NCBI GenBank assembly: GCA_003451585.1
Contig: DMEU01000004.1
Location: 123,633-187,632, forward strand
DNA length: 64,000 nt
Source of the DNA: Candidatus Omnitrophota bacterium
GTDB lineage: Bacteria; Omnitrophota; Gorgyraeia; Velamenicoccales; Velamenicoccaceae
Direction of reading: 5' to 3'
Of the stretch, positions 24,222 to 31,435 are shown in pieces (the first letter of the stretch is position 1; the number at the start of each line of letters is the position of its first letter). Below the pieces are notes generated by a model that worked only from the letters and a program-made list of their open reading frames with translations, searched no databases and had not been told where the DNA came from. The position numbers were made by a program, and so were the translations under genes.

Positions 24222-25490
24222 ATGAATAAGCGAAGAGTAGTCGTTACGGGCCTCGGGGTTATTTCCCCTAATGGTATTGGTAAAGATAATTGTTGGAAGG
24301 CGATGTCAGGCGGTGTTTCGGCTGTCAGGCGCGTAGATATGTTCGATGTGTCTATGTTCCGTACACGCATTGCCGCCTATTCCAAAGAATTCAATCCTTT
24401 CGAGCTTGGATTAGACGAAGAAGAAGTCAAGCGCATGGACAGGTATGTACAGTTTGCGGTTGTTGCGGCATCGATGGCTGTAAATGATGCCGGGTTGGAT
24501 TTTTCAAAGATAGACCGCAGGCGCGTTGGCGTAAGCCTGGCCAATGCCATCTGCGGCACAAAATATATGGAGGAGGAATTCGCGCTTGTGACGGACAACG
24601 GCCGAAAGCCCATTGACCCGCGCCTGGTGCGGCCTTACCTCTATGATGCGTCCATGTTTAATACCCCGTCTAGTGAGTTATCGGCCAGGTATCACTTGAA
24701 TGGTATCTGCAATACGATATCTACGGGTTGCACCGCCGGCACCGATTCCGTCGGTTTCTGCCTGGAAACGATACAGGATGGAGATATGGATATAATGATC
24801 GCCGGTGCGTCTGAGGCGCCGCTTACGCCTATCACATTCGGAGCTTTTGACGTGGTAAGCGTCTTGTCTGCCAGGAACGATGAGCCGGAAAAGGCCTCGC
24901 GCCCTTTTGACAATAAGCGCGATGGATTTGTGCTTTCAGAAGGCTGCGGCATACTTATTTTAGAAGAGCTCCAGCACGCCTTGAAGAGAAAAGCCCGTAT
25001 TTACTGCGAGATCATCGGTTACGGCACATGCAATAACGCGTTCCATATGACCGATCTTCCGTCGGATGGCCTGGCCATGGCGGATTGCATTAAGCTGACC
25101 TTAAAAGACGCCGAGATAAAACCTCAGGATATCGATTATATCAACGCCCACGGATCGTCTACGCGCATGAACGATGTGTTCGAGAGCAATGCCTACAAGA
25201 TCACCTTGGGGGATTATGCGTATAAGATACCCATAAGTTCGCTGAAATCAATGATAGGGCATCCTCTGGCTGCGGCCAATGCGATAGAGATGGTGATGGG
25301 GTCTATGATCTTTGAAAAAGACATCCTTCCTCCAACGATAAACCAGGAAGTCCGCGACCCTCAGTGCGATTTGAATTACATACCGAACAAGGCTATCCCC
25401 AAGAAGGTCAATATGATATTGAAGACATCGAGCGGTTTTTCCGGGATACACTCCGGCATAGTGATGAAGCGTTACCAGGAGGGCAAGTAG
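24222..25490 (+). CDS. Type II PKS ketosynthase alpha (KS-alpha)
   Basis: A 422-aa beta-ketoacyl synthase. The catalytic triad is intact: C170 in ISTGCTAGTDSVG, H310 in INAHGSSTRMND and H347 in SMIGHPLAAA. The CTAGTDSVG wording is closer to KS-alpha of type II polyketide synthases (CTSGLDAVG) than to FabF (CATSxHxIG). It would condense malonyl-ACP units as a heterodimer with the catalytically dead KS encoded next, whose ATG follows this stop directly. AAAGAGGAG precedes the start. A FabF role in fatty-acid synthesis is the alternative but does not explain the partner. Confidence 0.88.
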   Translation: MNKRRVVVTGLGVISPNGIGKDNCWKAMSGGVSAVRRVDMFDVSMFRTRIAAYSKEFNPFELGLDEEEVKRMDRYVQFAVVAASMAVNDAGLDFSKIDRRRVGVSLANAICGTKYMEEEFALVTDNGRKPIDPRLVRPYLYDASMFNTPSSELSARYHLNGICNTISTGCTAGTDSVGFCLETIQDGDMDIMIAGASEAPLTPITFGAFDVVSVLSARNDEPEKASRPFDNKRDGFVLSEGCGILILEELQHALKRKARIYCEIIGYGTCNNAFHMTDLPSDGLAMADCIKLTLKDAEIKPQDIDYINAHGSSTRMNDVFESNAYKITLGDYAYKIPISSLKSMIGHPLAAANAIEMVMGSMIFEKDILPPTINQEVRDPQCDLNYIPNKAIPKKVNMILKTSSGFSGIHSGIVMKRYQEGK

Positions 25491-26729
25491 ATGATAAAGA
25501 AGATCGCTATTACGGGCTTTGGGATAGTCGCGCCCTCAGGGATAGATAAAAAAGCTTTCTGGGCCAATATTAAGGCTGGCCGCTCAGCCATAAAGAAGAT
25601 CGAGCGGTATGATTCAAGCCTGTATCCTTCGCACATCGGAGGCCAGATACACGACCTGGATGCTTATTCGCATGTGTCTTCCAGGTTACTGCAGAAGATC
25701 GACCCGTTCTCCCACATGGCATTGATCGCATCGGAACTTGCTCTTAAAGATGCAGGCATAGACCTGGACAAGGAAAACCTGAACAACATAGGTATTTTTA
25801 TGGGCAATGCTCTTGGCGGATGGTTATACGGAGAAACAGAACTGCGCGATCTTTATATAGAAGGCCGCGAGGGCGTAAGCCCTTATATGGCATCCGCGTG
25901 GTTCCCGGCAGCACCCCAAGGCCAGGTGTCCATTTATTACGGCATAAAGGGGTATTCAAAGACGATAGTCTCCGACCGGGCGAGTTCGCTTATGGCCATA
26001 GGCCATGCGATAAAGGTGCTTTCAAAGGATAAATTGGATTTTATCATTGCAGGCGGCATGGAAGCGCCGCTATCGCCTTACGGGCTTCTTTGTTGCAATA
26101 CCAATGGTGATCTATCGACGGATAACGAACATCCTGAAGGGGCGTACAAACCATTTGATAAAGATCGTGATGGTTTTGTGGCAGGAGAGGGCGCCGGGCT
26201 TATGATATTGGAAAGCGAGCAGAGGGCGGCAAAGAGAGGCAAAAAGGTCCTGGCTTATATCACAGGCTATGGCACGTCTTGTGACGGCGTTGACAGGATA
26301 AAGCCTAATCCGGACGGAAAGGAATTGGCGCGCGCCATCCGGCTTGCCTTGGAAGACGCGCAGTATAAGCCGCAGGAAATAGATTATATTTCTTTAGACG
26401 GTGCAGCTACCAGGGAAGGGGATATTGGAGAAGTCGCGGCCATCAAGGAAGTTTTCGGGCCGAGGGCAAAAGAGATACCTGTGAGCGTCCCCAAGACGAT
26501 GTTCGGGAACCTGTTGGGCGCGTCGGGCGCGGTGGATATGATAGTAACCATGATGGCGATGGAACACAGCCTGATACCGCAGACCCTGAATTTAAAGGAC
26601 GTCGATCCTCAATGCGCAGGTTTGAATTTTGTCGTGGGCAAACCCATGGAAAAAGAGGTTAAAAAGGCCCTGGTAATATCGCGCGGCCGCGGCGGCATAA
26701 ATGCGGTACTGGCAATGGAGAAAGCATAA
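25491..26729 (+). CDS. KS-beta / chain-length factor with all catalytic residues replaced
   Basis: A 412-aa ketosynthase homologue. At the three catalytic positions it has Arg163 (IVSDRASSLMAIG) for Cys, Asp303 (SLDGAATREGD) for His and Asn340 (KTMFGNLLGAS) for His, while the fold motifs (DKDRDGFVAGEGAG, PQTLNL) remain. That is the pattern of chain-length factors, which pair with KS-alpha and set polyketide length; known ones usually carry Gln at the Cys site, so Arg is unusual. The gene begins at the base after the KS-alpha stop, as in other minimal PKS operons. Confidence 0.85.
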   Translation: MIKKIAITGFGIVAPSGIDKKAFWANIKAGRSAIKKIERYDSSLYPSHIGGQIHDLDAYSHVSSRLLQKIDPFSHMALIASELALKDAGIDLDKENLNNIGIFMGNALGGWLYGETELRDLYIEGREGVSPYMASAWFPAAPQGQVSIYYGIKGYSKTIVSDRASSLMAIGHAIKVLSKDKLDFIIAGGMEAPLSPYGLLCCNTNGDLSTDNEHPEGAYKPFDKDRDGFVAGEGAGLMILESEQRAAKRGKKVLAYITGYGTSCDGVDRIKPNPDGKELARAIRLALEDAQYKPQEIDYISLDGAATREGDIGEVAAIKEVFGPRAKEIPVSVPKTMFGNLLGASGAVDMIVTMMAMEHSLIPQTLNLKDVDPQCAGLNFVVGKPMEKEVKKALVISRGRGGINAVLAMEKA

Positions 26730-26744
26730 GTTAGGAGGATAATC

Positions 26745-26978
26745 ATGGATACCAAGGCAAAAGTTAAAGATGTCATCGTAAATTTATTAAAGGTCAAGCC
26801 GGAAGAGCTTAAAGAAGGGCAAACTCTTGAACAGTGCCTGGGAGTTGATTCAACCGAGATGGTCGAGATCTGCATCGCGCTGCAGAAAGAGTTCGGGGTA
26901 CAGATCCAGGAAAAAGAAGTCGCAAAATACCATTCACTAGACCAGATCGCCCAGGTAATTGAAGCTAAAAAGATATAA
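26745..26978 (+). CDS. Acyl carrier protein of the PKS
   Basis: A 77-aa acidic ACP. The phosphopantetheine serine is S36 in the GVDSTEMVE motif at the start of helix II, and the four-helix layout and length are normal. As the third gene of a KS-alpha, KS-beta, ACP set it completes the minimal type II PKS. AGGAGG precedes the ATG. No malonyl transferase or phosphopantetheinyl transferase is encoded nearby, so these would come from primary metabolism as in most type II systems. Confidence 0.9.
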   Translation: MDTKAKVKDVIVNLLKVKPEELKEGQTLEQCLGVDSTEMVEICIALQKEFGVQIQEKEVAKYHSLDQIAQVIEAKKI

Positions 26979-27004
26979 TCTGTAAGTATTGTATTTTGGG
27001 TAGG

Positions 27005-27110
27005 GGTTATGGTAAAGATGCCCGTTTAGGTTATGTTGTTAGGTAAAGAAGAAAAATTTTTTAGACGAACAACCCCACCTAACTACTAAACCGGTATCAT
27101 GGCCTTAACC
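27005..27110 (+). repeat. Dispersed ~100-bp inverted-repeat element, copy B
   Basis: The element starts GGTTATGGTAAAGATGCC and ends in a long imperfect inverted arm finishing GGCCTTAACC. The arms align with copy C (28493-28585) in the same orientation and copy A (18563-18661) reversed. It covers the first in-frame ATG (27099) of the next gene, which argues that the gene starts later. Confidence 0.75.
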
Positions 27111-27134
27111 GAACAACAATATCAAGAAAATTAT

Positions 27135-27944
27135 ATGAGGATAATAGACTTAAGCCTACCAATTGATGATACTCTGGCCGAAACCCATGCGGCGACGATC
27201 GACCGCATCAGTCATGCCGCAGGTGTAGAGCATTTCAATGAAGTGGTCATGGGCAAGCAGCCTGGAGGCCGCGAGAGGTTTACCAGCGGAGAGCGCGTGG
27301 CAAAACCTGAGGATATACCGGACGCCGAGATGCTGTCTTTAGAGATAGTCCACGCCTCGGTCCACATGGGCACGCACGTTGACGCGCCTTTTCATTACGG
27401 CTCAAAATCCGAAGGCCGCGCTGCCAAAAAGATCACTGATGTGCCGCTCGAGTGGTGCTATGGCCCAGGGGTAGTCCTCGACCTTACGCATTTAAAATAC
27501 CCGCAGAATATCACGAAAGAAGATGTGACGGCCGCGCTTGGCCGCATTTCCTATGAGCTCAAGCCTATGGATATTGTTTTGATCCATACAGGCGGAGATA
27601 AACTTGTGGGCACACCTGATTATGTCAATAAGTACGTCGGGATGGAGACGTCCGCGCTTGAGTTTATCTTAGATTGCGGCGTTAAGATGCTCGGCATAGA
27701 TACCATAGGCTTAGACAGGCCGTGTTTTGAGATGTTCGGCGAATTTTTAGCCACCAAGGATAAATCCAAAATTTGGCCATGCCATTTTTTGGGCCGCAGG
27801 CGTGAATATGCCCATATGGAACGCATGGGCAATCTGGGGGCTATACCTAAACCCTACGGTTTTACTGTTTCGTGCCTGCCGGTCAAGATCCGTGATGTAG
27901 GCGCCGGCTGGACAAGGGCAGTGGCTATTTTAGAGGATAAATAA
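27135..27944 (+). CDS. Kynurenine-formamidase-like / putative cyclase (PF04199-type)
   Basis: A 269-aa metal-dependent hydrolase-fold protein. It starts MRIIDLSLPIDDTL, as family members do, and has the metal motif HMGTHVDAPFHYG (HxGTHxDxPxH) and IDTIGLDRP later. The family includes kynurenine formamidase and proteins annotated as cyclases. In this operon, ring closure or lactone or amide hydrolysis of a polyketide are possible roles. The start at 27135 is preferred over 27099, which lies in a repeat. No clear ribosome site is visible. Confidence 0.82.
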   Translation: MRIIDLSLPIDDTLAETHAATIDRISHAAGVEHFNEVVMGKQPGGRERFTSGERVAKPEDIPDAEMLSLEIVHASVHMGTHVDAPFHYGSKSEGRAAKKITDVPLEWCYGPGVVLDLTHLKYPQNITKEDVTAALGRISYELKPMDIVLIHTGGDKLVGTPDYVNKYVGMETSALEFILDCGVKMLGIDTIGLDRPCFEMFGEFLATKDKSKIWPCHFLGRRREYAHMERMGNLGAIPKPYGFTVSCLPVKIRDVGAGWTRAVAILEDK

Positions 27945-28009
27945 GTTTGTAAGTGTATAAGTTCATAAGTGGTGGAGAAAAAACTTACAAACTTACAAAC
28001 TTTACACTT
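27943..28009. repeat. Palindromic spacer made of TTTGTAAGT-type words (E)
   Basis: The left half (AAGTTTGTAAGTGTATAAGT) and right half (ACTTACAAACTTACAAAC) are inverted complements with small slips, separated by a short loop. The right half itself repeats ACTTACAA. It starts at the stop of the cyclase gene and ends 33 bases before the next start. Confidence 0.6.
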
Positions 28010-28042
28010 AAATACTTTTACTGGATGATGAAGGAGGACGGA

Positions 28043-28480
28043 ATGGGTCATACATGCAATTCAATAACTATCAACGCGCCGTATGAGAAGATATTCGATA
28101 TCTCTAACGATATACCGCGCTGGACGGAGTTGTTCGGCGGCGAGTACAAGGAAGCCAAGATAGTCGAGAGAGAGGGCAACAGGATAGTCTTTCAGCTTAC
28201 CGACGATGAAGGCCGTTCCTGGCAGTCCTTCAGGCTTTTATTTAAAGTTAATCATTTTGCCTATGCCGAGAGGCTTGACCCAAAGTTCCCTTTTGAGTAT
28301 ATGAAGATAGTCTGGCTTTATACGCCCGCGCCTGACGGAGTGATATTGACCTGGATACAGCACTTTAGCATGGATAAAAAAGCAAAGTTTAACGACGAGC
28401 AGGTGGAGGGGTTCATCAATAAGCACTCCAAAGAGAATTTAGAGATATTCAAGAGAGTGATCGAAAAAGAGTGTGCATAA
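28043..28480 (+). CDS. SRPBCC aromatase/cyclase-like protein 2
   Basis: A 145-aa protein starting at the ATG at 28043, which has AAGGAGG 5 bases upstream; longer upstream extensions run into a palindromic repeat. The sequence follows the polyketide aromatase/cyclase pattern: SITINAPYEKIFDISNDIPRW, then GGEYKEAKIVEREG, a LTDDEGRSWQSF strand and a C-terminal helix with HSKENLEIFKRV. Proteins of this type fold nascent poly-beta-ketones and form the first aromatic ring. It is the most specific tailoring-gene evidence for an aromatic product. Confidence 0.8.
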   Translation: MGHTCNSITINAPYEKIFDISNDIPRWTELFGGEYKEAKIVEREGNRIVFQLTDDEGRSWQSFRLLFKVNHFAYAERLDPKFPFEYMKIVWLYTPAPDGVILTWIQHFSMDKKAKFNDEQVEGFINKHSKENLEIFKRVIEKECA

Positions 28481-28492
28481 TTTTTAGGTAAT

Positions 28493-28585
28493 GGTTACGG
28501 TAAAGATGCCAGTTTGGGTAACGTAGTTAGGTGACGGGCAACCCGACCCAACTACTAAACCGGCATCGTAACCTTGGCCTTGACC
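28493..28585 (+). repeat. Dispersed ~100-bp inverted-repeat element, copy C
   Basis: It starts GGTTACGGTAAAGATGCC, has a short loop after GTAGTTAGGTGACGGGC and a returning arm that contains AACTACTAAACCGGCATC and ends GGCCTTGACC. Orientation is the same as copy B. It lies between the SRPBCC and MFS genes and reaches to the MFS start. Confidence 0.75.
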
Positions 28586-28586
28586 T

Positions 28587-29726
28587 TTGCAAGAGGTTTC
28601 TATTAAGCGTTTAGATTTTTCTATATTGTGTTTGCAGGGGTCCTGTATAGCTTTTAATGTGGCATCCATTGCTGCGATAGTCCCTGGCGTCGCGAAGGAT
28701 TTTGGTATCTCAAGTTTTATAGTCGGCCGCATAAACTGGGCTTATATGCTGCCATACGGCATGGTAGCTCTGGTCTACGGGCCGTTGACAAGGCTCTTTG
28801 ATAATAAACACATTGCCTTTGTCAGTCTTTTGTTATTTTCTGTTTTTAGTTTTCTGTCGGGTTGCGCGTCGAATTACCAGCAATTGTTTGTTTTCAGGTT
28901 CCTGGTAGGGGCTTTTGCCGCGGCTACCACGCCGCTGGTCTTGATATATATATCAGACCACGCGCATGAAAAGCAGCGCGGTAAATATGTGGGTTTGTTT
29001 TTCAGCGCCACGTTCACTGCTGATCTTGTCGGCCTCTTCTTAAGCGGCATTATCCCCTGGCGCATGATGTTCTTTATACCTTCGGTATTAGGCCTGGTTG
29101 CAGCGTTCTTTACATATAAATATTTTCCTCATACCCTTTCAGGTAAAGGAAAGTCCGAGAGCAGATACCTTGAGGCATTAAGGCAGCCGGAGATCTTTAA
29201 GGTATTTGTCTATATTTTTATCATAAGCCTCTTGTACCACGGGGTGCGCCAGTGGCTCGGTGTTTATTTCGCGCAAAACCTGGGATTAAGGCAATTTCTG
29301 GTATCCATGACCCTGACGCTTTCAAGCCTGGCAGGGATCTTTGGCGAAGCCTTTGGCGGACACTTATCCGATAAAAATGGAAGGGTGTCCACCTTGAAGG
29401 CCGGCGTGCTCTTGATGACGGTATCTCTGGGCATTTTGATCTTTGCCAGGGCCTATGCGTTTTTGCCGATAGCGATGCTGTTGTGGGGGTTCGGCTGGAC
29501 CATGAACCACGCGGGTCTATCTACGTTCTTGACGGACTTAGATAAGCGTTTCATGAAAGAGGTTTCAAGCTTGAACAGTTCCGTGCGTTTTATTGCCGGA
29601 GGCCTGGGAGTGGTTGTGGGCGGTTTTATCTTGCAGAAGAGTTTTATCGCAGGCTTTGTGTTATACGGCCTGATGTTCTTGGCGATGTTCTGGTGGACGA
29701 AAAAGATATTGGTGAAAGCGAAATAA
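28587..29726 (+). CDS. MFS transporter, probable exporter of the cluster product
   Basis: A 379-aa membrane protein with about 12 hydrophobic segments and the MFS motif A-like loop GPLTRLFDNKH between segments 2 and 3 and GGHLSDKNGR in the second half. Single-component MFS pumps often export the product of a biosynthetic cluster. The start is uncertain: the frame opens after 28583, TTG at 28587 has no ribosome site, and an ATT at 28602 sits 4 bases after GAGGT. The copy C repeat ends right at its start. Confidence 0.85.
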   Translation: MQEVSIKRLDFSILCLQGSCIAFNVASIAAIVPGVAKDFGISSFIVGRINWAYMLPYGMVALVYGPLTRLFDNKHIAFVSLLLFSVFSFLSGCASNYQQLFVFRFLVGAFAAATTPLVLIYISDHAHEKQRGKYVGLFFSATFTADLVGLFLSGIIPWRMMFFIPSVLGLVAAFFTYKYFPHTLSGKGKSESRYLEALRQPEIFKVFVYIFIISLLYHGVRQWLGVYFAQNLGLRQFLVSMTLTLSSLAGIFGEAFGGHLSDKNGRVSTLKAGVLLMTVSLGILIFARAYAFLPIAMLLWGFGWTMNHAGLSTFLTDLDKRFMKEVSSLNSSVRFIAGGLGVVVGGFILQKSFIAGFVLYGLMFLAMFWWTKKILVKAK

Positions 29727-29736
29727 GGGGGATAAG

Positions 29737-30510
29737 ATGTCGGAGTTAAAAGGCAAAAATGTGATCATTACCGGAGCCAGCCGCGGCATAGGGCGCGCTA
29801 TCGCCGAGTCTCTGGCCCGCGAAGGGGTAAATCTTGCGATCGCCGCGCGCGGCAAAGAAGCCCTGGACAAGACGGCGCAGGAGATAAGCTTAAAATACAA
29901 GGTCAGGGTAATAGGTGTGCCTTGCGATGTCTCAAAGCAGGCTGACTTAGAGAATCTGGTGAGCGTATCTTTGAAAGAATTCAAAAAGATCGACGCGCTT
30001 ATCAATAACGCAGGGGTTTCCAGCCAGTATCCATTCCACGAACAGCCCCTGGAGGATATTGAAAAACTGATGTATACCAATTTCTTCGGCTATGTGATGC
30101 TTACGCGCCTGTTGATCAATCATTTTGTGGAAAATAAAGGCGGCGCTGTGATAAACATGGTTTCGGGTTCGACAATGGTCGATCCGCCGCCTCGTAATTT
30201 CATCGTATACACTTCGTTAAAGTGGGCTTTAAGGAAGTGGGGCAAGGGATTATTTTGGGAGATGCGCGATCACGGCATAAAGGTGACATCGTTATTGCCG
30301 GGCGTGACCGATACCGAGTTGACAGGCAAGCTTAAGGATATTTCAGGCGATCGTTCGAGGCTGATGACAACGGAGGCTATAGAAAATGCCGTTAAATTCG
30401 CCCTGACGGTCCCGGCAAATGTCTGCCCTCTTGAGATCTCCGTCATCAATCAGCAGACGCCGTGGACAAAACCGATAATACCGTTGAAGCAGAACCATCC
30501 GGAAAAATGA
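29737..30510 (+). CDS. Short-chain dehydrogenase/reductase (ketoreductase-like)
   Basis: A 257-aa classical SDR: NAD(P) motif TGASRGIGRAIA, NNAG near residue 90, catalytic Ser in MVSGSTM and YTSLK as the YxxxK site. The basic residues around the glycine motif suggest NADPH. In the PKS operon it could be the polyketide ketoreductase, reducing one carbonyl to direct cyclisation. It lies between the transporter and amidohydrolase genes, and its stop overlaps the next ATG as ATGA. Confidence 0.92.
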   Translation: MSELKGKNVIITGASRGIGRAIAESLAREGVNLAIAARGKEALDKTAQEISLKYKVRVIGVPCDVSKQADLENLVSVSLKEFKKIDALINNAGVSSQYPFHEQPLEDIEKLMYTNFFGYVMLTRLLINHFVENKGGAVINMVSGSTMVDPPPRNFIVYTSLKWALRKWGKGLFWEMRDHGIKVTSLLPGVTDTELTGKLKDISGDRSRLMTTEAIENAVKFALTVPANVCPLEISVINQQTPWTKPIIPLKQNHPEK

Positions 30511-31427
30511 TAATAGACGCACATAGCCACTGGTTGCCGCAGGAGATAATCGATAACGCCCATTTTTTCTCGAATGTCTGGGGGGATATCGAATCGCACG
30601 TCGACGCCATGGACAAGGCTGGTGTGGACAAAGTGGTTCTAAGCTACCCTACGTCGGACGCCTACTTACGCATGGGTAGCTTAGAAAAGGTAGTTGAGAT
30701 CTATAATGAGAGAGTAGCGGCTATTTTGAAGATGCAGCCTGATAGATTTATAGGAGCGGCTATCCTTCCGGTAGCAAATGAAGATGCGATGTTAAAGGAG
30801 TTTAAGAGGGCTACCGAGGAGCTGGGATTTCGTGCTGTGTCCATGGCCACGAGTTTCGACGGCCTTTTTCTGGATGACAACAGGTTCCTGCCTTTGTATG
30901 AAAGCGCTCAAAAGTTGAATGTGCCGATATTCATACACCCTCAGATAGTCAAACCGATAGGTTCTTCTGTGGTGGAAGACCCACTGCTTACTCCGGTGAT
31001 CGAGTATATATTCGAGACCACGATGTGTGTGGGGAAACTGTTGATGGCCGGGATCTTTGAGCGTTTCCCGAATTTAAAACTCATATTTTCTTATTTTGGC
31101 GGGGTTACGCCGTTCATCGCCCATCGTTATGACGCGACATACGCAATGCTGCGTGGCATCGATTTTGTCAAGGACCTGCATAACGCGCCTTCCGCGTATT
31201 TGAAGCAGATCTACGTAGATACCAGCGGCGACAGAACGCAGGCAAATTTCATATCTTCATTGGAATTGTTCGGCCCTGACCATATACTTTGGGGCAGTGA
31301 TTATCCGGCGAAAAAAGACATAGCTGCGTCCATGCAGGTCTTGGGCCAGCTCCATTTGAGCGAAAAAGACAAAAAAAATATCTTGGGAGGCAATCTCGAG
31401 AGGATATTTAAACAGGTAAAATTATAA
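30507..31427 (+). CDS. Amidohydrolase-family (ACMSD/decarboxylase-like) protein
   Basis: A 306-aa TIM-barrel amidohydrolase. The start at 30507 overlaps the SDR stop and gives MIIDAHSHWLP, the usual beginning with a metal-binding HxH. IPIFIHPQIV holds a further His, IFSYFGG and HILWGSDYP complete the metal site. The amidohydrolase-2 group includes non-oxidative decarboxylases (ACMSD, salicylate, orsellinate type) and lactonases. Decarboxylation or hydrolysis of an aromatic polyketide acid is therefore a good hypothesis, not a demonstrated role. Confidence 0.88.
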   Translation: MIIDAHSHWLPQEIIDNAHFFSNVWGDIESHVDAMDKAGVDKVVLSYPTSDAYLRMGSLEKVVEIYNERVAAILKMQPDRFIGAAILPVANEDAMLKEFKRATEELGFRAVSMATSFDGLFLDDNRFLPLYESAQKLNVPIFIHPQIVKPIGSSVVEDPLLTPVIEYIFETTMCVGKLLMAGIFERFPNLKLIFSYFGGVTPFIAHRYDATYAMLRGIDFVKDLHNAPSAYLKQIYVDTSGDRTQANFISSLELFGPDHILWGSDYPAKKDIAASMQVLGQLHLSEKDKKNILGGNLERIFKQVKL

Positions 31428-31435
31428 AGGGGGAA

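Noticed and set aside
24222..26729. Ordinary FabF plus a decayed FabF duplicate
   Set aside because: The second KS is full length with a well-kept scaffold and no frameshift, follows the first directly, and is followed by its own ACP and SRPBCC cyclases, which is the minimal PKS order.
18563..28585. attC-like sites of an integron, because of GTTAGGT and ACCTAAC words in the foldbacks
   Set aside because: The order of the words is wrong for attC, no integrase is nearby, and the genes between form a functional operon and not a cassette array.
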